Below, piece after piece: positions 16,053 to 23,285 of a stretch of DNA of 64,000 bases. Each line of letters starts with the position of its first letter. Within the stretch, counting starts at the first letter, position 1. A model generated the notes under the pieces. The model was not told the origin of the DNA. It searched no databases and saw only the letters and a list, made by a program, of their open reading frames with translations. The DNA comes from JAQVCM01 sp040403095 (lineage in GTDB: Bacteria; Bacteroidota; Bacteroidia; Flavobacteriales_D; Crocinitomicaceae), in assembly GCA_040403095.1 (NCBI GenBank), contig JBBALI010000014.1, forward strand, positions 1 through 64,000, given 5' to 3'. Made by a program: the position numbers and the translations under genes.

Positions 16053-17543
16053 TTATTGCTTTAGATTTTCAAAAATTTCAATGATTTCATCGATTGGCTC
16101 TTCACCAATTGAAAGTCTCAAAATATTTTTATCTAATCCAATTTCTTGCAACTTTTTTTGACCTTCGGTAGTCTTCGTCAATTGATAATGTGCTAAGTAA
16201 ACATAAGGCATTGCCAATGTAAAATTGGTGCCCAAACTTGGTCCTTTTAACATCAGTAAACGGTCATAATATTCATCTAAATTTTGATCAAAAACAATCG
16301 AAAATATGCCAGGAATTACATTTTTGTCATTGCAGATTTTCAAATAATTCTCCCAAGAAGCTGGCTGATAAATCGAAAAAACTTGCCTCACAAACTTTTG
16401 TTTACTAATATATTGGTAAAACTTGCGACTATTTTCTGCTATTTTCCGCACCCTTTTCTCATACCTTTGAATTTCAAAACCCAACCTGCAAATTTCGCCT
16501 TCAAAAGGAGCAATTAAATTGGATTCGAATGCATGTCTATTTGATTTCACAAACTCATTTTTGTCATTTAATATGATTGCACCCATCAACAAATCTGCAT
16601 TTCCACTGGCAAATTTGGTAAGACTTTCAATAATGATATCGCAATGTTCCAAAATGGAAACATTGAATGGAGTTGCCAAGGTGTTATCCGCTATTAAAAC
16701 GATTCCATACCTCTTGCAAAGCCCCGACAACCAAAACAAGTCAACACATTGCATCAATGGATTGGTAATTACTTCAGTAACAAGCGCTGCAACATTTTTA
16801 TGATTCGTTTCCAACCAATTTTCAAGTTGCCTTTTATTGTAAAAATTGATTTGCAAATGTAAAATTTCACTTCTTTTTTCTACAATTTCCATCGTATCAA
16901 TATACAACCATCCAAGTTGAACAACAACGCTTCTTTGCTTAATTTTTCTTGTTTGAATTACTGTTTCGCAAGCACAAAACAAGGCACTCATGCCAGAATT
17001 GGTCAACAGTATATCTTCGGAATTTACATTCGAATAACCACGCGATAAAACTTTCAAAATTTCGCTCTTTGCATCTTGATAATTCAGTTTTTTTTCATCA
17101 AAAAGATGACTTATTTGCTTGTTTTTAAATAAAATAGACTCCGCCCTCCTAGAACTAATAATTAAGCCAATGTTTCTGATATAATCTTTTGTTTTTTGGC
17201 AAAGTTCATCTTCTTCCTCAAAAATTAAAAACACGCAACCTTCACTTTCAATAAATTTAAACTTGAATTCGAGTAATTTCTCTAAAATCACTTTTGCACT
17301 CAAAGATGTAATTGGTAAAATTATTTGATTTATAGCTAATTGATATTTAAACTTTATAAAATCAACCAACTGGGTAACCAATTTATTTTGAAAAAACCTT
17401 GGATATCCGGATTGCATTGCAGCCAATGCAGCAGGTTCGTTTTCTTCATAATCTATAATGTTTTGAAAGAAAGGCAAGCTTACTGAAATAGCGTGAGGAT
17501 TACCTACTGGAATCGACTCACCAAAAGGCAATTGAGTTTTCAA
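16053..17543 (-). CDS. Cystathionine gamma-synthase-like PLP enzyme with fungal-type N-terminal extension
   Basis: 496 residues, a fold-type I PLP enzyme of the Cys/Met metabolism family. The PLP lysine is Lys310 in ESLTKFASGNADLLMG, and the cofactor Asp286 is in IADNTLATPF. The approximately 170-residue N-terminal part starts FGESIPVGNPHAISVSLPFF and contains SGYPRFF. From memory this matches the N-terminal module of fungal cystathionine gamma-synthases (Met-7/Str2 type), which ordinary bacterial MetB lacks. It overlaps the 3' end of the upstream PLP gene by 4 bases, so it is co-transcribed behind the Met leader attenuator. The likely role is transsulfuration or methionine synthesis; the exact reaction is not certain. 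Confidence 0.82.
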   Translation of the reverse strand: MKTQLPFGESIPVGNPHAISVSLPFFQNIIDYEENEPAALAAMQSGYPRFFQNKLVTQLVDFIKFKYQLAINQIILPITSLSAKVILEKLLEFKFKFIESEGCVFLIFEEEDELCQKTKDYIRNIGLIISSRRAESILFKNKQISHLFDEKKLNYQDAKSEILKVLSRGYSNVNSEDILLTNSGMSALFCACETVIQTRKIKQRSVVVQLGWLYIDTMEIVEKRSEILHLQINFYNKRQLENWLETNHKNVAALVTEVITNPLMQCVDLFWLSGLCKRYGIVLIADNTLATPFNVSILEHCDIIIESLTKFASGNADLLMGAIILNDKNEFVKSNRHAFESNLIAPFEGEICRLGFEIQRYEKRVRKIAENSRKFYQYISKQKFVRQVFSIYQPASWENYLKICNDKNVIPGIFSIVFDQNLDEYYDRLLMLKGPSLGTNFTLAMPYVYLAHYQLTKTTEGQKKLQEIGLDKNILRLSIGEEPIDEIIEIFENLKQ

Positions 17544-18709
17544 TTTTCACAACAATTAAAAGTTAATGATTGATTCAAGTCATTTATTAAGTCATCAGTA
17601 TTTTCCAATCCGATGGCAATTCTTACTATTGAGTCATCCAATCCTTTTTCGATCAGATCTTCAAAAGAATTTGTTGCGTGACTCATTTTTGAAGGGATTT
17701 CTAAGCGAGAATCAGCGCTACCAAATGAAACTTTCTCACCAAAAAGTTTACATCTTTGAATAAAAAGCGCTGCTTTTTCTCCAGATTTTAATTTTATAGT
17801 CAGAACTGACGGAATAATTCGAAATTGCAACTTTGCTAAATCATGTTGAGGATGCGATATTAAACCGGGGTATTTTACTTCTAAAATCTCGTCATGCACT
17901 TCTAAAAATTGAGCAATTTTCAAAGCACTTTCTTCTTGTGCTTTCATTCTATATGTCAAAGTTGGCAATCCCAATGAAATGAGGAAAACATCAAAGGGGT
18001 TTTGAGAACGACCTTGTGCATTTGCCATGTATTTAAATTCTTGGTGCCAACTCTTTTCTTTGGAAACGATTGCTCCAGCAGTTGTACTTCCATGGCCTGA
18101 AATAAATTTCGTTGTGGAAAAAACTGAAAAATCTGCACCTAGAACTATTGGTTTTAAGGAAGCAAAAGTTGCCATGCTGTTATCAACTGCAAATAATACT
18201 TTATTTTGATGAGCTAAATCAGCAATTGCTTTTATATCCACAATTTTCAAACTGGGATTAGTAGGAGATTCACATAAAATTAATTTGATTTGATGTTTGG
18301 ATAAAATCTCTTCGACCGCTGATAAATTTGTAAAATCAACATAATGTGCTTTAATATTTCTTTTGTCAAAAAATATATTTAATAATCTGTAAGTGCCTCC
18401 ATAACAATCTTTCTCAATCAAAATTTGATCTTCAAAATTTAAAACTGTTTCAAGTAATAACGCAATCGCAGAGATTCCAGTATGCGTGCATACACAACCA
18501 AAACCTTCCTCCGCTTTTTTGAAAATTGTTTCTAAAGCATTTCTCGTTGGATTATCAGTTCTAGAATAATCATAAATCAACTCATTCGATTCATCTTGTC
18601 TTTTCAAATCGAAAGTTGCCGTATTATAAATTGGCAAATGGGTTGCACCGAATGGATCCTTGATTTGCGAATGTTGGGTAATGTTTGCTAATAATGTTTC
18701 TAATTCCAT
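17540..18709 (-). CDS. Cystathionine gamma-synthase/beta-lyase family PLP enzyme
   Basis: 389 residues, the usual length for MetB/MetC-type enzymes. Visible family residues are YDYSRTDNPTR (Tyr48 and Arg50, which bind the phosphate of the neighbouring subunit's PLP), CESPTNPSLK, Asp176 in VDNSMATFASLKP, the PLP lysine Lys201 in FSTTKFISGHGS and the C-terminal RIAIGLEN. These enzymes make or cleave cystathionine on the way to homocysteine. Gamma-synthase versus beta-lyase cannot be decided from the sequence. It is the first structural gene after a methionine leader peptide and terminator. The ATG at 18709 is preceded by GATGG-like sequence, and the following gene overlaps by 4 bases. Confidence 0.88.
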   Translation of the reverse strand: MELETLLANITQHSQIKDPFGATHLPIYNTATFDLKRQDESNELIYDYSRTDNPTRNALETIFKKAEEGFGCVCTHTGISAIALLLETVLNFEDQILIEKDCYGGTYRLLNIFFDKRNIKAHYVDFTNLSAVEEILSKHQIKLILCESPTNPSLKIVDIKAIADLAHQNKVLFAVDNSMATFASLKPIVLGADFSVFSTTKFISGHGSTTAGAIVSKEKSWHQEFKYMANAQGRSQNPFDVFLISLGLPTLTYRMKAQEESALKIAQFLEVHDEILEVKYPGLISHPQHDLAKLQFRIIPSVLTIKLKSGEKAALFIQRCKLFGEKVSFGSADSRLEIPSKMSHATNSFEDLIEKGLDDSIVRIAIGLENTDDLINDLNQSLTFNCCEN

Positions 18710-18731
18710 CTGATTTATTTAATTTTTGGGC

Positions 18732-18760
18732 AAAAAAAAACCCCTGCAAAATGCAGAGGC
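18732..18760 (-). terminator. Attenuator terminator in the leader of the methionine operon
   Basis: On the minus strand CCTCTGCA (18752-18759) pairs with TGCAGGGG (18741-18748) around a short loop, 8 bp with one G-U, followed directly by nine Ts (18732-18740). It lies 22 bases upstream of the first structural gene and downstream of the leader peptide, not at a gene end. The 5' arm can instead pair with GCAGAGG (18801-18807) inside the leader peptide coding region, giving mutually exclusive structures. Confidence 0.88.
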
Positions 18761-18786
18761 TTTAAGTATTCATTTATTTGTATTTT

Positions 18787-18834
18787 TTATACAATACTGC
18801 CCTCTGCGGAAAATTTCCACATCATCATAGACAT
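18787..18834 (-). CDS. Methionine leader peptide MSMMMWKFSAEGSIV
   Basis: A 15-codon ORF in the transcribed leader of the methionine operon, with Met at positions 1, 3, 4 and 5. Codons 10-12 (GCA GAG GGC) contain the segment that can pair with the 5' arm of the downstream terminator. A ribosome moving freely through codons 10-12 would mask that segment and let the terminator form. A ribosome stalled at the Met codons would leave it free to form the antiterminator. A small hairpin (18806-18820) across codons 5-10 could act as the 1:2 pause structure. This arrangement is the logic of His/Trp/Leu leader attenuation, here with Met codons in front of Met genes. Confidence 0.75.
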   Translation of the reverse strand: MSMMMWKFSAEGSIV

Positions 18835-18874
18835 ATTGTACATTTTAAAATTCATATTTTCTTGTTCTAGGGCA

Positions 18875-18906
18875 CAAAATTGATAAGCAAATTTCAATAA
18901 AACAAA
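18875..18906 (-). promoter_or_regulatory. Probable promoter of the methionine operon
   Basis: CAATTTTG at 18875-18882 differs from TAnnTTTG by one base. A TTTG at 18903-18906 lies 20 bases upstream, the canonical -33 spacing. It would produce a leader of about 160 bases containing the Met peptide and the terminator. Confidence 0.5.
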
Positions 18907-18937
18907 CTTTTACTTACATTTATTTTATTTCTTTAAT

Positions 18938-19420
18938 CTAAACTTTGATTTTCTTTTCTCTGAAAGTAAAATACTTCTGACTTGTATAGCTGTAAAAAAC
19001 GACTATAATAATGGTCAGAAACTTAGCCAAAGTTGGAAAGAAATGAAGGAATTCGACAAAAAACATCATCATGACGTAATTGAGGAAAAAGTTGGTCATT
19101 ACCAGTATGAAGTAGCGAAATAATTGAACTCTTCCACTCAAATTAGACTCTGTCCAAACGATGTATTTTGACATTAAAAATCCTGTTGGAAAAGTGATGA
19201 AAAACGCCATGATCAAAGCGGCATTGTAGGGTTTTAAAATGACAAATCCCAAATCTAATACTTCCTTGTGCAGGATAAAATGAAAACTGATGAAAAACAA
19301 AACCAAATCCAATACCACATTTGTACCACCGCAAACGGCGTAGCGAAATGTTTGTAAAGGCATTATTTTCCTAAACAAAGGATGAAAAAAATCAATAAAA
19401 GCGACTATTTTATCTCTCAT
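18938..19420 (-). CDS. GtrA family membrane protein
   Basis: 160 residues with four membrane segments and the GtrA/DPMS-region pattern: FRYAVCGGTNVVLDLVLFF at the start of the first segment, FLMSKYIVWTESN between segments two and three and SQKYFTFREKK at the end. GtrA-like proteins are thought to help flip polyprenyl-linked sugars for surface glycosylation. It starts 8 bases after the RsmI-family gene and is the last gene of the LMW-phosphatase/methyltransferase operon. The substrate is unknown. Confidence 0.88.
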   Translation of the reverse strand: MRDKIVAFIDFFHPLFRKIMPLQTFRYAVCGGTNVVLDLVLFFISFHFILHKEVLDLGFVILKPYNAALIMAFFITFPTGFLMSKYIVWTESNLSGRVQLFRYFILVMTNFFLNYVMMMFFVEFLHFFPTLAKFLTIIIVVFYSYTSQKYFTFREKKIKV

Positions 19421-19428
19421 TTCAAATT

Positions 19429-20142
19429 CTAAGCTAATTTTCCGATGGCAAACATCGCAGGAATTTTACCAAAATCATAGGCATTTTCTCTCCAATCTAC
19501 AATGCGCATTGATTTGATTCGCTCGTCATAACAAGTTAAATTGGAAGCGATACACAAATAAGTTTCGTCCATTAATTCATTCAACAAATCTTCCAAAATG
19601 TGCATATTTCGGAATGGTGTATCCATAAATAAGTGCGTCATTCCTGTTTTGCGTGCTGAAATTTCAAACTCTTTCAGTTTGCGAATTCGTTCTTTTCTTT
19701 CTCTTGGTAAATATCCGTGAAAAGCAAATTCTTGCCCGTTAAAACCACTTCCAATCAATGTCAATAAAATGGAAGAAGGACCAACCAATGGCAAAACGTG
19801 AATATTTTGTTGGTGTGCCAATGCAACTAGATTTCCACCTGGATCAGCAATTCCTGGACAACCAGCTTCAGATAGAATCGCCATATTTTGACCTTCACGA
19901 ACCACTTTCAAAAATTGATTCAAATTTTCGTGCGGCGTTTTTTTGTTTAAAATGTAAAACGTTGATTCATCAATTGGAAATTCACGGTCTAATTTTCTCA
20001 GATATCTTCGCGCAGATTTCAAATCTTCAACTGCAAAAAATCTCAATTCCTTTGCAATGGCAATTACATCTGCGGGAATTACGTGCGAAGTGCCTTCACT
20101 TCCTAGAGTTGTTGGTAATAAGTATAATTTTCCAGCTGCCAT
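19429..20142 (-). CDS. RsmI-family (tetrapyrrole methylase fold) SAM-dependent methyltransferase
   Basis: 237 residues. The COG0313/RsmI signatures are present: an N-terminal LYLLPTTLGSEG, VEDLKSARRYLRKL, NMAILSEAGCPGIADPG and LVGPSSILLTLIGSGFNGQEFAFHGYLPRE. Canonical RsmI 2'-O-methylates C1402 of 16S rRNA. This shorter Bacteroidota variant lacks the standard PTPIGNLxD start, so whether it acts on rRNA is uncertain. It lies between the GtrA gene (8-base gap) and the LMW phosphatase gene (1-base gap) in one operon. Confidence 0.82.
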   Translation of the reverse strand: MAAGKLYLLPTTLGSEGTSHVIPADVIAIAKELRFFAVEDLKSARRYLRKLDREFPIDESTFYILNKKTPHENLNQFLKVVREGQNMAILSEAGCPGIADPGGNLVALAHQQNIHVLPLVGPSSILLTLIGSGFNGQEFAFHGYLPRERKERIRKLKEFEISARKTGMTHLFMDTPFRNMHILEDLLNELMDETYLCIASNLTCYDERIKSMRIVDWRENAYDFGKIPAMFAIGKLA

Positions 20143-20143
20143 T

Positions 20144-20608
20144 TTACAATTGATTATTTTTAATTTTTTCTATAATTACTTCTGTTGCTTCATCCAACAA
20201 ATCATACACATGTTCAAAACCAGATTGACCTCCAAAGTAAGGATCCGGTACTTCAGCATCTGAATTTGAAATTTCGTTTAAAATCAGCTTTACTTTCTTT
20301 TTATCTATTTCATTTTGTGCCAAAGCCAATACATTTTTCAAATTGCTTTGATCCATGACATAAATTAGATCGAACTCTTGAAAATCATTGGATTTGAATT
20401 GTCTAGCACGTAAAAATGAAATGTCAGTTCCTCTTTTTTTAGCAGTCTCCGTCATTCTGTGATCAGGTGCATCTCCGACATGAAATGCAGACGTTCCCGC
20501 AGAATCGACTTCTACTTTCAAGTTATTTTCAATCACTTTCTGGCGCAAAAGTCCATCAGCAAGTGGCGACCTGCAAATGTTCCCTAAACAAACCATCAAA
20601 ATTTTCAT
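20144..20608 (-). CDS. Low-molecular-weight protein-tyrosine phosphatase
   Basis: 154 residues, the standard size for the family. The P-loop CX5RS is CLGNICRS (Cys7, Arg13, Ser14), and the general acid Asp is in VPDPYFGG near residue 121. It dephosphorylates phosphotyrosine, in bacteria often on envelope-polysaccharide regulators. It is the first gene of a three-gene operon with the RsmI-like and GtrA genes. An exact promoter box TACCTTTG at 20614-20621 ends 5 bases before the ATG. Confidence 0.93.
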   Translation of the reverse strand: MKILMVCLGNICRSPLADGLLRQKVIENNLKVEVDSAGTSAFHVGDAPDHRMTETAKKRGTDISFLRARQFKSNDFQEFDLIYVMDQSNLKNVLALAQNEIDKKKVKLILNEISNSDAEVPDPYFGGQSGFEHVYDLLDEATEVIIEKIKNNQL

Positions 20609-20613
20609 AGGTG

Positions 20614-20621
20614 CAAAGGTA
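20614..20621 (-). promoter_or_regulatory. Bacteroidota -7 promoter box for the LMW phosphatase operon
   Basis: TACCTTTG on the minus strand, an exact TAnnTTTG match ending 5 bases upstream of the ATG, so the transcript would be leaderless or nearly so. No -33 at canonical spacing. Confidence 0.5.
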
Positions 20622-20670
20622 AGGAGAATTTGGGATTAAGATGGTATGGAAGGTAGCAAGACGTTAAGAT

Positions 20671-20722
20671 TTTAATTTTTCTGTTGGGGCGCAATGCATT
20701 GCGCCCCAACAGAAAAATTAAA
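20671..20722. repeat. Perfect 52-bp palindrome, intergenic repeat copy 1
   Basis: The sequence is its own reverse complement over 52 bases centred between 20696 and 20697. The GC-rich core is GGGGCGCAATGCATTGCG, extended by CTGTT/AACAG and then T-rich/A-rich ends. A second copy of the core lies at 27545-27574. It sits between the divergent LMW phosphatase and lipoprotein genes. Outside the core, 'TTAAGATTTTAA' on the left and 'CTTAAAATCTT' on the right form a further imperfect inverted pair. Confidence 0.9.
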
Positions 20723-20832
20723 GTTGCGGAGCAACATGTCTTAAAATCTTTGTATCTAAAAACGAAATGCATCTTACCAAGCAACCTTTTAATTTGGAGA
20801 AAGTACTTAGAGAGAATTTAAATTACTTAGCC

Positions 20833-21771
20833 ATGAAAAAAATAATCATTTCAAGTGCGTTGGTTGTTATCGGATTAACAACAGCTTGCAAAAAGGAAGT
20901 TATCCCAACTCCTACCACAAATAGTTCCACAGATTTAAATGGCTTTCACAGTTCGAAAGTGAATCAGTTGAAACAAAACTTTACTGTTGATGCTGCGCTT
21001 GGTGCAACAATAGTGGGAAACAAAGGAACGAAAGTAACCATTTTTCCAAATGGTTTGAAATTTGCGAACGGGCAAACTGTTTCGGGGAACGTAAATATCG
21101 AATTAGTAGAAATTTTTGACCGCGGAACAATGGTGCTTGCCAACAAGCCAACGATGGGGGTTTTACCAAATGGTGATTTAGCACCACTTGTTTCCGGAGG
21201 TGAATATTATTTAAAAATAACCCAAAATGGAAATGTCTTAAGCACAAATAATGGTGTTTTTGTGGAAGTTCCTTCGAATATTCCTGATAATGGAATGCAG
21301 CTTTTCAATGGTTTAATTGATTTAAATGACAATTTAACTTGGGAATTGACAACAGATACAATAGTAGTTAATCAAGACTCTTTGGGTACGAATTACGCCT
21401 TTTTTGATGATTCTTGGGGCTGGACAAATGTTGATCGTTTTTACGATGACCCAAGACCAAAAACAACCATTAAAGTGAAATTGCCCACTGGCTTTAATAA
21501 TACAAATGCCAATGTTTACATCACATATGATGGAGAACCAACAGCTTTGGCGTCAATGGATATATTCACAACGGATGGATATTTTTCAGAACATTACGGA
21601 TTGATTCCTATCGGATTGGAAATTCATGTGATTGCGATTGCGATGATTGATGGACAATTGAATTACGCCATTATTCCTGAAACAGTTAACGCTAACGAAA
21701 TCATGATTATGCCAAGTTTTTCACCAATCAGTGAAACCGCTTTGGTTTCCTTGATTAATGACTTACCTTAG
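20833..21771 (+). CDS. Lipoprotein of unknown function
   Basis: 312 residues from the ATG at 20833. The frame is open from 20767, but the lipoprotein signal MKKIIISSALVVIGLTTAC begins at 20833 with lipid-modified Cys19 (LTTAC). The mature protein is beta-rich (GTKVTIFPNGLKFANGQTVSG; VNIELVEIFDRGTMVLANKP) with a later segment DDSWGWTNVDRFYDDPRP. This layout recalls Bacteroidota surface lipoproteins with carboxypeptidase-regulatory-like folds, but I cannot name the family. An intrinsic terminator follows the gene. Confidence 0.8.
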   Translation: MKKIIISSALVVIGLTTACKKEVIPTPTTNSSTDLNGFHSSKVNQLKQNFTVDAALGATIVGNKGTKVTIFPNGLKFANGQTVSGNVNIELVEIFDRGTMVLANKPTMGVLPNGDLAPLVSGGEYYLKITQNGNVLSTNNGVFVEVPSNIPDNGMQLFNGLIDLNDNLTWELTTDTIVVNQDSLGTNYAFFDDSWGWTNVDRFYDDPRPKTTIKVKLPTGFNNTNANVYITYDGEPTALASMDIFTTDGYFSEHYGLIPIGLEIHVIAIAMIDGQLNYAIIPETVNANEIMIMPSFSPISETALVSLINDLP

Positions 21772-21796
21772 TTAAATTGTAGTTTGTTTGAACAGA

Positions 21797-21830
21797 AAGC
21801 CGGATGAATATATTTCATTCGGCTTTTTTT
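21797..21830 (+). terminator. Intrinsic terminator after the lipoprotein gene
   Basis: AAGCCGGATGAA ... TTCATTCGGCTT forms a 12-bp stem with one G-T wobble and a short AT loop, followed by seven Ts. It lies 26 bases past the stop codon. Confidence 0.88.
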
Positions 21831-21992
21831 ATTTTTCATTTTTTTCACATTAGTGCTCTAAATGTTTTTGATTATCTATTTAAAATCATAAAAAAAAGGA
21901 AAAATATTCGAAACGCAAAAACAATAGTAACTTTAAAATGTTCAAACTTCAAGTTTGGCAATTGAATATTCAATTTTCGCTGCAATTATTTA

Positions 21993-23246
21993 ATGATGAA
22001 AAAAGATGTGATAATTATTGGCGCTGGACTTTCAGGTTTAGCGGCAGCGATACATTTGCAAAATGACGGTCGTGAAGTTTTTATTATTGAATCAACCGAC
22101 AGGGCTGGTGGCAGAATTAAAACAGATTTACATGAAGGTTTTCGCTTAGATAGAGGATTTCAAGTATTGTTGACTGCTTATCCAGAAGCGAAGAAAATTT
22201 TGGATTACGAAGCATTAAATCTTCAAAAAATGTTGCCTGGAGCAAACGTTATTTATGATGGTGGAAGCTTTGAAGTTTCAGATCCATTTCGTCAACCGTC
22301 TGCCCTTTTCTCTACAGTTTTTGCACCTGTGGGATCATTGAAAGACAAAATAAAAACCTTTCTACTTAAAAAGAAATTACAGAAACAGAGTATTGAGGAA
22401 ATTTTCAATCAACCTGAAACTACAACCCTTGAAAAAATCAAGGCATATGGATTCAGTTCAAAAATGATCAATCGTTTTTATGGTCCTTTTATGGCGGGAA
22501 TTTACCTTGAAAATAAACTTAAAACCTCGAGTCGAATATTTGACTTTGTGATGAAAATGTTTTCAGAAGGTGATGCAGCCATACCAGCATTGGGAATGGA
22601 AGAAATTCCGAAACAATTGGCTTCAAAACTACCTAAAGATTGTTTCTTGTTTAATCAAAAAGTGGTTGATATTATTGACAATAAAGTATACACAGAAGAT
22701 GGAAAATGTTTTGAAGCAGCCCAAATTTTAATTGCAACAAATGCAAACGAATTAAGCAGAAAATACTTTCCGCAACAAAAAATTGAAAAGCAGCAAGTAA
22801 CCAATGTTTATTTTGAAGCTAATGAGGCACCTGTGAAAAAAGCGATTGTAACTTTAAACGCCTCTGAAAATAGAAAGTGGATAAATAATCTCACGGTGCT
22901 CAGCAATGTTTCGAAAGCTTATGCGCCAGAAGGAAAGGTTTTGATTTCTGTTTCCTGCAATGGACTTTTGAATGAGGAAGATGAATTGATAGCTGAAAAC
23001 ATGAAAAAAGAGTTACTTCCTTGGTATGGAGAAGCGGTCTTGCGGTGGAAAATGCTGAAAACATATAAAATTCATTACGCTTTGCCGAATCAAGAAACAG
23101 TTTCAGATAAGATTAGTTCCTCTGAAATACAAATATCAGAATCTCTATTCATTTGTGGGGATCATTTATTGAATGGCTCCATCAATGCAGCGCTTAAAAC
23201 TGGAAGAATTGCAGCCGAATCAATGAAGTTGAATTGCGAAAAGTAG
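21993..23246 (+). CDS. FAD-dependent amine-oxidase/phytoene-desaturase-like oxidoreductase
   Basis: 417 residues. The N-terminal dinucleotide-binding motif is VIIIGAGLSGLAAAIHLQN, with the acidic end of strand two at FIIES, followed by the GG-R motif DRAGGRIKTD and FRLDRGFQVL. The C-terminal FAD contact FICGDHLLNGSINAALKTG is also typical of the flavin amine oxidase superfamily, which includes protoporphyrinogen and carotenoid enzymes. The substrate cannot be assigned, and no carotenoid or haem genes are adjacent. It is a single gene; the promoter-like TAACTTTA upstream is one base off consensus. Confidence 0.85.
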   Translation: MMKKDVIIIGAGLSGLAAAIHLQNDGREVFIIESTDRAGGRIKTDLHEGFRLDRGFQVLLTAYPEAKKILDYEALNLQKMLPGANVIYDGGSFEVSDPFRQPSALFSTVFAPVGSLKDKIKTFLLKKKLQKQSIEEIFNQPETTTLEKIKAYGFSSKMINRFYGPFMAGIYLENKLKTSSRIFDFVMKMFSEGDAAIPALGMEEIPKQLASKLPKDCFLFNQKVVDIIDNKVYTEDGKCFEAAQILIATNANELSRKYFPQQKIEKQQVTNVYFEANEAPVKKAIVTLNASENRKWINNLTVLSNVSKAYAPEGKVLISVSCNGLLNEEDELIAENMKKELLPWYGEAVLRWKMLKTYKIHYALPNQETVSDKISSSEIQISESLFICGDHLLNGSINAALKTGRIAAESMKLNCEK

Positions 23247-23285
23247 TTCTTGATAAAAAATAAAATTTACCGCACTAGCAAAAGT

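Noticed and set aside
18720..18870. SAM riboswitch in the methionine leader
   Set aside because: I see no SAM-I type core, and the leader ORF with Met codons plus exclusive terminator pairing explains the region better. A covariance-model search would settle it.
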